Below, piece after piece: positions 53,302 to 61,263 of a stretch of DNA of 64,000 nucleotides. Position 1 is the stretch's first letter, and every line of letters starts with the position of its first letter. Below the pieces are notes generated by a model, which made no database searches, was not told the DNA's origin, and worked only from the letters and a program-made list of their open reading frames with translations. The position numbers and the translations under genes were made by a program. Source of the DNA: Candidatus Chloroploca sp. Khr17 (GTDB lineage: Bacteria > Chloroflexota > Chloroflexia > Chloroflexales > Chloroflexaceae); assembly GCF_004138165.1 (NCBI RefSeq), contig NZ_RYFF01000018.1:1-64000 (forward strand), read 5' to 3'.

Positions 53302-53417
53302 GTTTGACCAGTTGAGTGCCCCTCGGAGGGGCGCTTTGCCTGTGCTTCATTGTTGTACACGGCTTGAAGTCGTACCCGCTGCACCGCACTGGCGGCAATT
53401 GGTCATTAGCAGAAGGA

Positions 53418-54824
53418 ATGATCTTGTTGGAGGACCCTGGCCCTAGTTTGTTGTTCGTTGGTATCGGCCTCTGCCTTGTGCTGCTGGCCTTTACGTCGGC
53501 GGTTGATGCTGCCTTTACCTCGATCAGTCGGCACCGCTTGCATACGCTCCTCGATCAGAGTAGCCCTCGAACGCATCGCACCATTACCCGCTTGCTTGAT
53601 GATCCTTATCGCTTCAAAACGACGATTCTGCTGCTCAATATCAGTCTGACTATTCTGGCAACCAGTCTGACGCTTGGGGTGGTCGGGTCCTCGAACCTGT
53701 GGGCGACGGTCGCCGGCTTGCTCGGCTTGCTGGTCGTGATGCTGACGATGAGCGAAGTGGTACCCAAAGCACTCGCCATACGCAATCCAGCGGCAACGGC
53801 ACGCCTGCTTGCGGCACCGATGAGTCTGCTTGTCGTTCTCCTAACACCTTTGATTGGCCTCGTCAGTCTGCCCCTCCGCCCACTGTACCGCTGGCTGAGC
53901 GGGAAAGACTCGCCAGCCACCCCGCTTGTCACCGAAGAAGAGCTGCGGATGCTGGTGAATGTTGGGGAAGAAGAGGGCTTCATCGAGCACGACGAGCGCG
54001 AGATGATCGAGAGCGTTTTTGAATTTGGCGATACGCTGCTGCGCGAGATTATGGTGCCCCGGGTCGATATTGTGGGGATTGAGCTTGAGTCGTCGCTCGA
54101 AGAAGCGCTCGATATGGTGAGTAACAGTGGTCATTCCCGCATTCCCGTCTACACCGAGACGATTGACCAGATCGTGGGGATCCTTTATGCCAAAGATCTT
54201 ATCCCGATCCTCCGCCAGGGCAAACTCGATCAGACGCTTGAAAGCGTGCTCCGTCCAGCCCACTTTGTCCCTGAGACGATGAAGGTCAACGCGCTCCTCG
54301 AAGATTTGCAGCACCGCAAGGTGCATCTGGCCGTCATCGTCGACGAGTATGGCGGCACGGCCGGTCTGGCGACCATTGAAGACCTGATCGAACAGATTGT
54401 CGGCGAGATCCAGGACGAGTACGATACCGAAGGCCCATCAGTGCAACCACTGGCCGATGGAAGTTATCTTGTCAATGCGCGTGTCCCCATCTACGATATC
54501 AACGAGTTACTTGACCTCAGCATCACGTCGACGGCGGCTGAACGCATTGGTGGGCTTGTTTACGAGACCTTAGGACGGGTTCCACGGGTAGATGATGAGA
54601 TCGTGCTGGACGAATTGACGGTAAGGGTCTTGGCAGTGAAGGGGATTCGTGCCCAGAAACTGCAACTCATCCGCTCCTCGCCGGTACGCGACGAAACGTC
54701 CCATACACCGGGCACGCCCGATATTGTTGAGCCTAGTCCACCAGGGATGCCAAGTTCCAGTACCGCAAGGCTTGCCATCTCGATGAGTATCTTGAACGAA
54801 GGAGGGAAGCATGACCCTGGTTGA
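53418..54824 (+). CDS. CNNM/CorC-family (DUF21 + CBS) transporter-like protein
   Basis: About 468 residues. The N-terminal DUF21 membrane domain has four helices between about 5 and 185 (AFTSAVDAAFTSISRHRL is its hallmark start). Two CBS domains follow at about 205-325 (EIMVPRVDIVGIE; GHSRIPVYTETIDQIVGILY; KVHLAVIVDEYGGTAGLATIEDLIEQIVGEI), then a CorC_HlyC domain to about 430. The family is linked to magnesium/cobalt efflux; older annotations say hemolysin. A TTG at 53424 fits the AGAAGGA site slightly better than the ATG. Its end overlaps cdd by 14 bp. Confidence 0.9.
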   Translation: MILLEDPGPSLLFVGIGLCLVLLAFTSAVDAAFTSISRHRLHTLLDQSSPRTHRTITRLLDDPYRFKTTILLLNISLTILATSLTLGVVGSSNLWATVAGLLGLLVVMLTMSEVVPKALAIRNPAATARLLAAPMSLLVVLLTPLIGLVSLPLRPLYRWLSGKDSPATPLVTEEELRMLVNVGEEEGFIEHDEREMIESVFEFGDTLLREIMVPRVDIVGIELESSLEEALDMVSNSGHSRIPVYTETIDQIVGILYAKDLIPILRQGKLDQTLESVLRPAHFVPETMKVNALLEDLQHRKVHLAVIVDEYGGTAGLATIEDLIEQIVGEIQDEYDTEGPSVQPLADGSYLVNARVPIYDINELLDLSITSTAAERIGGLVYETLGRVPRVDDEIVLDELTVRVLAVKGIRAQKLQLIRSSPVRDETSHTPGTPDIVEPSPPGMPSSSTARLAISMSILNEGGKHDPG

Positions 54825-55224
54825 CTACGAGGCGCTCGCTACCGCGGCGCAGAACGCCCGCAACCTGGCCTACGCGCCCTACTCACGTTTTCAGGTTGGG
54901 GCAGCAGTCTTGACTGCGTCGGGCAAGATCTTTTGCGGCGGAAACATCGAGAACGCGGCCTATCCGTTGACGATGTGCGCTGAGCGCGTTGCCCTCTATA
55001 GTGCCTATGCCGCAGGCGAGCGTGAAATTCTGGCGCTGGCGGTGGTCACCGATACCGATGATGTTGCGAGCCCATGCGGGGCGTGTCGTCAGGTAATGAT
55101 CGAGCTAGCACCACGGTGTGACGTACTACTGCTCAACATGCAAGGCCACCAGCGCTTAACGACACCGCACGCATTGTTGCCGCATAGTTTTGGGCCGAGC
55201 CAGCTCGACGAAGCGAACCGCTAG
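54811..55224 (+). CDS. cdd: Cytidine deaminase
   Basis: Deaminates cytidine and deoxycytidine in pyrimidine salvage. The 137-residue length fits the homotetrameric, one-zinc form. Zinc-site motifs are TMCAERVAL (C-A-E) and SPCGACRQVM (P-C-x-x-C), with the nucleoside-binding YSRFQVGAAV and GGNIENAAY. GAAGGAGG lies 5 bp before the ATG, inside the end of the CorC-like gene, so it is translationally coupled. Confidence 0.95.
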   Translation: MTLVDYEALATAAQNARNLAYAPYSRFQVGAAVLTASGKIFCGGNIENAAYPLTMCAERVALYSAYAAGEREILALAVVTDTDDVASPCGACRQVMIELAPRCDVLLLNMQGHQRLTTPHALLPHSFGPSQLDEANR

Positions 55225-55241
55225 CATCTTGTGCCAACAAC

Positions 55242-55267
55242 AAACGCCGCCCCTAGGGGCGGCGTTT
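55242..55267. terminator. Terminator between cdd and SRP RNA gene
   Basis: A 26-bp perfect palindrome, AAACGCCGCCCCT and its complement, with short A/T runs at both ends, suitable for both convergent units. Confidence 0.75.
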
Positions 55268-55283
55268 TGGTATTTAAAGCTTT

Positions 55284-55373
55284 GGCACCTCCAAACACCC
55301 AGAGGAACGCACCTACCGTTGCTGCCTTTCGGCCCTGGCGGGGTTTAGCACGTATCTGCCGTTTTTCAGTGCC
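55284..55373 (-). ncRNA. ffs: Bacterial small signal recognition particle RNA (4.5S)
   Basis: On the reverse strand the sequence contains the SRP domain IV signature: CCGCCAGGGCCGAAAGGCAG followed by CAACGGTAG, equivalent to the E. coli GTCAGGTCCGGAAGGAAGCAGC core that binds Ffh. The GGCAC 5' end pairs with GTGCC at the 3' end, as in a single hairpin of about 90 nt. A perfect -10 box sits just upstream. It forms the RNA core of the SRP for membrane protein targeting. Confidence 0.9.
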
Positions 55374-55379
55374 AGGGGT

Positions 55380-55385
55380 ATTATA
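55380..55385 (-). promoter_or_regulatory. -10 box of SRP RNA promoter
   Basis: Reverse-strand TATAAT at 55380-55385 lies about 7 bp ahead of the inferred RNA start. A TTATCA-like -35 is about 18 bp upstream. Confidence 0.7.
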
Positions 55386-55437
55386 CCATATTCATGATCA
55401 TGTTGATAAAAGGAGTAAGATCAGAGCAATGACAGTA

Positions 55438-55652
55438 GGCATGTGGATAACGTGGATAACGTGAGTGATTCGCCAGCCCGATGCCGCAAAGCACGCTGGG
55501 CATAGATTGTGGATAGCCGATCACAAGGTGGGGAAAACTGTTGCTTCTCCTTGCCACAGTGAATTCTGTACACACATCGTCCACGAGTCAAGCGAAGAGT
55601 TATCCACAATTGTCGAAAGTTATCCACAGATATGCGCCAGTTATCCACACAA
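55438..55652. other. oriC: Cluster of DnaA boxes, candidate chromosomal origin (oriC)
   Basis: Three perfect TTATCCACA boxes stand at 55600-55608, 55620-55628 and 55641-55649, spaced 20 and 21 bp in one orientation. In the opposite orientation there is a perfect box at 55442-55450, and near matches at 55451-55459 (CGTGGATAA) and 55508-55516 (TGTGGATAG). The about 60 bp left of the cluster (55380-55430) are AT-rich and might be the unwinding element. No protein gene occupies the region. dnaA is not in the window; a DnaA titration or regulatory site is the alternative. Confidence 0.65.
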
Positions 55653-55668
55653 TCGTACGCTTTGAATG

Positions 55669-56238
55669 CTAGGATGCCTGTTCTGGCCCGCCCTTGGGGG
55701 GATCATCAAGATCAAGGGTGTTGATGAAATTGCGAAAAATCGACATTGAATCATCATTTAGTTCAGATTCAACTTCGCCTTCAGATTCGCTTTCTGAAGT
55801 TCCGGTTGCTTGCTCGCTGATCTCAGCCTGCTCGTCTTCATCAAAAAAGACCCCGGCCTGATCAATCACGTGATCTTCAACAAAAATGGGTACTTCTGTG
55901 CGGACAGCCAGGGCTATGGCATCACTCGGCCGAGCGTCGACCTCAACCGTATTCCCTTGTTGTTCAATGACAATGCGCGCAAAGAAGGTGTTGTCCTGGA
56001 TGTCATTGACAAAGATGTGGGTAATACTACCGCCCAGATCGCCGATGGTTGCTTTGAGCAGATCATGGGTCATCGGGCGCTGCGGCTCGTGGCCCTGGAT
56101 GGCCATGGCAATGGCATCAGCCTCAAAGGGCCCGATCCATATGGGGAGGTAGCGCTTGCTGTCGGTTTCGCGTAGCACAACGACCCTGTTCTGGGTGAGC
56201 AAGCTGACGCGGATACTGTCTACCACGACGCGTATCAT
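55669..56238 (-). CDS. Bifunctional-nuclease-family (DUF151) protein with acidic tail
   Basis: A 189-residue BFN/DUF151 protein. The domain (about 1-135) shows VVLRETDSKRYLPIWIGPFEADAIAMAIQG, then RPMTHDLL and DARPSDAIALAVRT, all conserved in the family. The last about 50 residues are strongly acidic and Ser/Glu-rich. Plant and actinobacterial members were reported to have DNase and RNase activity; the role here is unknown. ATG 56238 has AAAGG 8 bp upstream; a longer frame adds 15 residues. It starts upstream of and reads toward the DnaA-box cluster. Confidence 0.88.
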   Translation of the reverse strand: MIRVVVDSIRVSLLTQNRVVVLRETDSKRYLPIWIGPFEADAIAMAIQGHEPQRPMTHDLLKATIGDLGGSITHIFVNDIQDNTFFARIVIEQQGNTVEVDARPSDAIALAVRTEVPIFVEDHVIDQAGVFFDEDEQAEISEQATGTSESESEGEVESELNDDSMSIFRNFINTLDLDDPPKGGPEQAS

Positions 56239-56387
56239 CTCCAGGCCTTTCGTCGAAAGAATTGCTGAACGTTTGCCCAACAATGTTATACTTGTGTGGA
56301 TGTTACCACGTTCTGAAAGGGTACGTCAAGGATGAACCGTTGCCTCTTTTGCCCTGAAAGCCTCTCCGAAGAAGGGGTGACACGTCA

Positions 56388-58277
56388 ATGAATGACACCG
56401 AGGTTGATTTCGCTCAATTTGTGGACGCATATCTGCAGGCGTTCATTGCCGAACATGCCGTGCTTGGGTTTGATGGGTTGCCCGTCGGTCACGCTGGCGG
56501 TGAGGCTTCGCTTCCTCTGCTCAAGGTCTATACGCCATTGATCACCGATGGTGGCGCAACGCTGGCGAGTGTCGTTGGTTCATCACGGCGTCTTTTGCTG
56601 CTTGGTGGCCCTGGTTCCGGTAAGTCGGTTGGTCTGCAGCATCTGACGCTTTCGCTCGCCACCAGTCTGCGCGCCGGTCGCACGACGTTGCGTCTGCCCT
56701 TGCTCTGCTCGTTGTCTGAGGTTGCGTGTGCCCTTCCCGCTGATCCAGCGTATGATTTCGATCACCTGCTGTCGTTCATCTTTCGTCCTTTTGCCGACGC
56801 CGGCCTACCGAACGAAACGCTGCAGGCGTTGCTTGTTCAGCGCAAGCTCTTGCTTTGTCTCGATAGTCTCGATGCGGTGAGTTCTGTTGCTGAACCTGCC
56901 GCTGTCGATCTGCCGTCACCGCGTCAGCGCCTCGTTGAGGCCATCAAGCGGTTGCCCCAGGTCTATCGCAAGGCATCAGTGGTGGTGAGTTGTCGTACGC
57001 ACGCCTATACGCAAGGCCCTCAGTTGCCTCCCGAGGAGGGGTGGCGGGTGCGGCACCTGATGCCCTTTGATGATGCGCAGGTGCGGCAGGCGCTGAAACG
57101 TTGGTATCTGGCAATGACCGGTTCTGCCGATCAGGGTGAGGTGCTCGCTCAGTGGTTGCACCACCCCGATGGGCAACAGGTGCGCCGTCTGGCCGGCTCG
57201 CCCCGGTTGCTCGCCGCGCTGTTCGTGCGTACCTATCATCCCCACGGTGCGCCGGGGCTCCGTTCGACCCTCCCTCAGGAATTAACTGACGCGATGGTCG
57301 CCATGTATGGCGAGCAGGCCTTTGTTGAGCCTGACCTTGTGCGCTACGTGGCGCAGCGGATTGAAATGCCCGCGCTGCCGTTCGCCGACCGGTTGCGCCT
57401 GGCCGAGCGGCTTGGGCGCACCGGTGATCCACGGCTACCTGTGCAACTGGAGGCGTGGCGTTCTGCGCTGGCTCAACTGGACAGAGCGGGCTACTGGTGT
57501 GCGATGCCTGCCGGCACTTATCAGATTGGCGGATGGGTCGCGGGTGAAGCACCGGTTGACGTCAACCTGGCCTCCTTTTGGCTGGCGCGCTACCCGCTCA
57601 CGGTTGCGCAGTATGCCCCTTTTGTGGCCGAGGGCTATGGGGATGAGGCCGAGCAGTGGTGGACGCCGGAGGGTTGGCGGTGGAAGCTTGAGCAGGGCAG
57701 TTACGAACCTGCTGGTTGGGCTGAGATGCGCTATGCGGGCGCAAATCAGCCGGTCACCAATCTCAACTGGTACGAAGCAACTGCGTTTTGCAACTGGCTC
57801 AATGCGCAGCCTGGTCTGCAGCTGCCTCTGGGCTATCGGTTGCGCTTGCCCACCGAGGCTGAATGGGAAAGCGCTGCGGCCTATGACCAGACTGGTGTTC
57901 GGCGTTACTACCCCTGGGGCGCAACGCCAATCACCAGCGAGCACGCCCGCTTTGCCCTGGAGCGAGACGGCCATGCTGCACCGGTGGGCTGTTTCCCGGC
58001 AGGAGCAGCGCCTTGTGGGGCGCTTGATCTGCTTGGCAATGTTTGGGAATGGACGTGCAGCGATGCACGCATCTACCCTGCGCAGAGTGGCACGTCGCTT
58101 GTTGATGTGCCGTACACGCAGGGCTTCCTGCCCGAACGTGCCACGGTTGCCCAGCGGGGCGGTTCGTGGCACGATCATGGCGCTTTGCTGCACTGCGGAA
58201 CCCGCTATCGGCTCTTGCCCGACTTCAACTATCGTTTTGGCACCCGTGGCTTCCGCCTCTGTCTCGGGCCTGCTTGA
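56388..58277 (+). CDS. NACHT-type STAND NTPase fused to an FGE-sulfatase-like domain
   Basis: 629 residues, no TM segments. Residues 73-80 (GGPGSGKS) are Walker A and 153-162 (KLLLCLDSLD) Walker B of a NACHT-like NTPase, followed by SVVVSCRTHAY (sensor-like strand) and a helical region to about 370. Residues about 385-629 are a formylglycine-generating-enzyme (SUMF1)-like domain: MPAGTYQIGG, WLARYPLTVAQYAPFV, VTNLNWYEATAFCNWL, RLPTEAEWESAA, LGNVWEWT and RGGSWHD. Of the two FGE active-site cysteines, one aligns with HCGTRYR, but the second position is Arg, so the domain is probably a binding module. This architecture occurs in predicted conflict or signalling systems. Confidence 0.85.
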   Translation: MNDTEVDFAQFVDAYLQAFIAEHAVLGFDGLPVGHAGGEASLPLLKVYTPLITDGGATLASVVGSSRRLLLLGGPGSGKSVGLQHLTLSLATSLRAGRTTLRLPLLCSLSEVACALPADPAYDFDHLLSFIFRPFADAGLPNETLQALLVQRKLLLCLDSLDAVSSVAEPAAVDLPSPRQRLVEAIKRLPQVYRKASVVVSCRTHAYTQGPQLPPEEGWRVRHLMPFDDAQVRQALKRWYLAMTGSADQGEVLAQWLHHPDGQQVRRLAGSPRLLAALFVRTYHPHGAPGLRSTLPQELTDAMVAMYGEQAFVEPDLVRYVAQRIEMPALPFADRLRLAERLGRTGDPRLPVQLEAWRSALAQLDRAGYWCAMPAGTYQIGGWVAGEAPVDVNLASFWLARYPLTVAQYAPFVAEGYGDEAEQWWTPEGWRWKLEQGSYEPAGWAEMRYAGANQPVTNLNWYEATAFCNWLNAQPGLQLPLGYRLRLPTEAEWESAAAYDQTGVRRYYPWGATPITSEHARFALERDGHAAPVGCFPAGAAPCGALDLLGNVWEWTCSDARIYPAQSGTSLVDVPYTQGFLPERATVAQRGGSWHDHGALLHCGTRYRLLPDFNYRFGTRGFRLCLGPA

Positions 58278-58286
58278 CGCCGCGTT

Positions 58287-59657
58287 TCACTGGTCTTCGT
58301 GGAACCAGCTATGGAGTGACGGCACATAGCCGCCTTTGCCATCCGGGTCGAGTTTGATATAACTAAAGAGCGTGATGTAATTGTTTTCGTCGCCGATCTC
58401 TTGCCAGCTATAACTCTGTGCGCCATCGTCAATCAGGTGGCGCGTCCAGGTGCCACTGTTGAAGTAGGCGCACTGGCGACCGTCGGGCAGGCTGATTGGA
58501 TGCGCGTTGCCGTCAATCACGGTATGGGTATGGCCCATTAGCACCGTCGCGAGGGTGGAATCAGCCATCACAATGGCTCGGGCTGCCCGGCGATAGGCAT
58601 CCTCGCTGCTTCCGCCGCCAAGCACGACGATCTCATCGTCGGGGTCGGTGGTCACTTCTTCGAGGCTCATCGAGGCCAGTTCGCTATAGGCGACCATGGC
58701 CAGTTGCGTTGGATCAGCTTCTTCCATCACGCGTTCGAATTCGGCGCGGGCTGCTGGATCGGCGAGGTGAGCGCGTACCGCTGCCTGAAGCGCCGGATCG
58801 GCGATGCTATCAGCCAGCGCATCAAGGTCTGGTGGCGTTGCCGCGCTCTCTTCGATGCCCCCAAGAATGAGCGGTGGCAGCCCACTGACCATCAAGAAGC
58901 GTACGACAAGGCCGATCGCGGTTGCGGTAAAGATGAAGTCGTTGCGTAACCCGAGCTGGATGACCCGCATGATTGGTTTGACATTGTCGATAAACCAGCG
59001 TTCGCGCTCGAGCTGATTGAAGACCTTGTCGACAAACAGGGTGCCCCAACAGCGCTTGAGCCGTTGTATCCCCAGGTTATCCACCCCAAAGGGTCGGCTC
59101 ATCATATCGCCAAAACGGTTGGCGCGGTCGTATTCGTGCCCGTGCTCGATAAAGACGCGGCCTTGGGTTCCAGTGCCGACGGTATGGCTATAGTTGACGA
59201 GCCGCAGATCGCCCCACGCACCCGGCGGGTAGATTGTATCAAAGACCAGGGCCCAGACCTTCTTCCAGAGCAGATCAATGTCGTGGTTGCCGGCAATGAT
59301 CGTGATCGAGTGGCCCTCCATCATAAAACGGCGCAGCGCTGCGAAAACCTTGGGGTGGCCGCTGGAAATCTGGGGCTCGTACCCGAGGATCACGCGTGCC
59401 CGGCGCAGCGATTCGCTCTCGGTGCTTCCCAGGCTATCTTCAGGCGAAGCAAGGCCAATCTCGGGCAGCGTTTGACAGAATTCGAGGAAATCGCCCGCGA
59501 TGACGAGTTCGACCAGGTGCCCCCTGGTTCCAATATGGTCAATAAAATGGATCAGCGCCTCATCTGAGGTGAAATCTTCGAGCGGATCAGTGCGGCCATC
59601 AGGCAACCATCCCGGCCCCAGATGCAGGTCGCTGATGACATAGACGACGTGTTCCAT
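58287..59657 (-). CDS. Metallophosphoesterase (UDP-diacylglucosamine-hydrolase-like architecture)
   Basis: A 456-residue calcineurin-fold protein. Metal-site motifs: ISDLHLGPG, IAGDFLEF, AGNHDIDLLWKKVW, IEHGHEYDRANRF and MGHTHTVIDG. ISDLHLG with H-G-H-E resembles the LpxH-type group, but this protein is nearly twice as long; a helical insertion with one probable hydrophobic hairpin (about 240-275) suggests membrane contact. The substrate is unknown. I start at MEHVVYVISDLHL; GAGG is 10 bp upstream. It is the last gene of a three-gene operon, 4 bp after the glucosidase stop. Confidence 0.85.
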   Translation of the reverse strand: MEHVVYVISDLHLGPGWLPDGRTDPLEDFTSDEALIHFIDHIGTRGHLVELVIAGDFLEFCQTLPEIGLASPEDSLGSTESESLRRARVILGYEPQISSGHPKVFAALRRFMMEGHSITIIAGNHDIDLLWKKVWALVFDTIYPPGAWGDLRLVNYSHTVGTGTQGRVFIEHGHEYDRANRFGDMMSRPFGVDNLGIQRLKRCWGTLFVDKVFNQLERERWFIDNVKPIMRVIQLGLRNDFIFTATAIGLVVRFLMVSGLPPLILGGIEESAATPPDLDALADSIADPALQAAVRAHLADPAARAEFERVMEEADPTQLAMVAYSELASMSLEEVTTDPDDEIVVLGGGSSEDAYRRAARAIVMADSTLATVLMGHTHTVIDGNAHPISLPDGRQCAYFNSGTWTRHLIDDGAQSYSWQEIGDENNYITLFSYIKLDPDGKGGYVPSLHSWFHEDQ

Positions 59658-59661
59658 AGGT

Positions 59662-61263
59662 TCAATCCTCATCAATGGCGATGACCAGTCCTTCCACGGC
59701 ATCGAGCATGACCGCGTCGAGGGTGACGTGGCCTGTCCGCTGCATCCCCGTACTTGCGGCAAGCGTTCCGGTTGGCCCAACGCTGCTGAGGTCGAGGGTC
59801 ACCGGCGTTGCCCCCATGTTGAGGATGACCAGAATCTTTTCACCGCCGGCCCGGCGCAGATAGGCAAAGAGATCCGGCTCGCTGGTGGCGACGGTGGCAT
59901 AACTGCCACGGTTGAGCGCTGCCGAAGCGCGTCGTAGTTCAAGCAGGTGGTGGGTCAGGGCTAGCATGCTCTGCGGGTCGTCTTGTTGGTGTGTGACGTT
60001 GTGGGTGGCGTAGTTGGTGGCAAGCGGTAGCCACGGCGTGCCCGTGGTAAAGCCGGCCCATGCTGTGGCGTCCCATTGCATCGGCGTACGCTCGGGGTCG
60101 CGCCCGTGCCCCGGTGTGCGGATGCCTTGTGGGTCAACCACAAGTTCGGCGGGAATGGGGACATCTTCCATGCCGAGTTCATCGCCGTAATAGAGCGTCG
60201 GGGTGCCGCGTAGGGTCAAGAGCAACATCTGGGCGAGGCGCGCCATAGGCTGGCCCAGACGGGAGGCGATGCGGGGTTGATCGTGGTTGCCAAGCACCCA
60301 ATTGGGCCAGCCACCGGGCGGCAAGGCTCGTTCGTAGTGTTCGACCAATGCGCGGATCGCCTGGGCGTTCCACTCCCCAAGCGTCACGAGATTGAAATTG
60401 AAGGGAAGATGCACGCCATCAAGGTTTTCGCCGTAATAGGCGACCAGATCATCAATGGGCAGGTAAATCTCGCCAATCAAGACCTTGTCTTGATACTCGT
60501 CGGCGACCATGCGCATCTCGCGAATGACCGTATGCACCTCGGGTTGGTGCTGATCGTATCGCCGCAAGAGCCGGTGCTGGTCTGGTTGGCCTGCTTTCCA
60601 CTGAGGATCAGGCGGGTTATCGGGCAGATCGGGATGTTTGATCAGCATCCAGATCACATCAATGCGAAACCCATCAATGCCGCGGGCAAACCAGAAACGC
60701 ATCGCATCATAGATCGCATGGCGCACCTCTGGATTGCGCCAATTGAGATCGGCCTGCTTTGGGTCAAAGAGATGCAAATAATACTGCCCCGTGGTAGAGT
60801 CAAGGCTCCAGGCAGGGCCGCCAAAATAGCTGAGCCAGTTGTTGGGTGGGCCTCCATCGGGGGCCGGATCGCGCCAGATATACCAATCGCGATACGGGTT
60901 GTCGCGTGAACTCCGCGCCGCGACAAACCAGGGATGTTCATCAGAGGAGTGGTTGGGCACAAGATCGAGCAGCACCCGCATCCCGCGTTGGTGGGTTTCG
61001 CTCACGAGTTGATCAAGCTCGGCGAGGGTACCAAACATTGGATCAACATCAACATAATTGGCGACGTCATAGCCAAAATCGGCCATTGGTGAGGGGAAGA
61101 TCGGCGAGAGCCAGATCGCGTCAACGCCGAGCCATTGCAGATAGTCAAGCCGTTGCCGAATGCCAGGAAGATCGCCGATGCCATCGCCATTGCTGTCTTG
61201 AAAACTACGCGGATAGATCTGGTAAACAACGTCGGTTTGCCACCAGTGACGAGATGCTTTCAT
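59662..61263 (-). CDS. GH13 alpha-glucosidase (oligo-1,6-glucosidase type)
   Basis: A 533-residue cytoplasmic glycoside hydrolase without signal peptide. GH13 conserved regions appear in order: DLVPNHSS (I), GFRIDVIWM (II, nucleophile Asp), GEIYLP (III, acid Glu), LGNHDQPR (IV, transition-state Asp). The start VVYQIYPRSFQDSNGDGIGD and QADLNWRNPEVR match the oligo-1,6-glucosidase/alpha-glucosidase/trehalose-hydrolase subfamilies. It most likely releases glucose from malto- or isomalto-oligosaccharides. It overlaps the acylase gene by 4 bp upstream and is 4 bp before the phosphoesterase gene. Confidence 0.93.
   Translation of the reverse strand: MKASRHWWQTDVVYQIYPRSFQDSNGDGIGDLPGIRQRLDYLQWLGVDAIWLSPIFPSPMADFGYDVANYVDVDPMFGTLAELDQLVSETHQRGMRVLLDLVPNHSSDEHPWFVAARSSRDNPYRDWYIWRDPAPDGGPPNNWLSYFGGPAWSLDSTTGQYYLHLFDPKQADLNWRNPEVRHAIYDAMRFWFARGIDGFRIDVIWMLIKHPDLPDNPPDPQWKAGQPDQHRLLRRYDQHQPEVHTVIREMRMVADEYQDKVLIGEIYLPIDDLVAYYGENLDGVHLPFNFNLVTLGEWNAQAIRALVEHYERALPPGGWPNWVLGNHDQPRIASRLGQPMARLAQMLLLTLRGTPTLYYGDELGMEDVPIPAELVVDPQGIRTPGHGRDPERTPMQWDATAWAGFTTGTPWLPLATNYATHNVTHQQDDPQSMLALTHHLLELRRASAALNRGSYATVATSEPDLFAYLRRAGGEKILVILNMGATPVTLDLSSVGPTGTLAASTGMQRTGHVTLDAVMLDAVEGLVIAIDED

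Noticed and set aside
56388-58277. Catalytic formylglycine-generating enzyme
   Set aside because: One of two active-site cysteines appears replaced by Arg, and no sulfatase gene is nearby.
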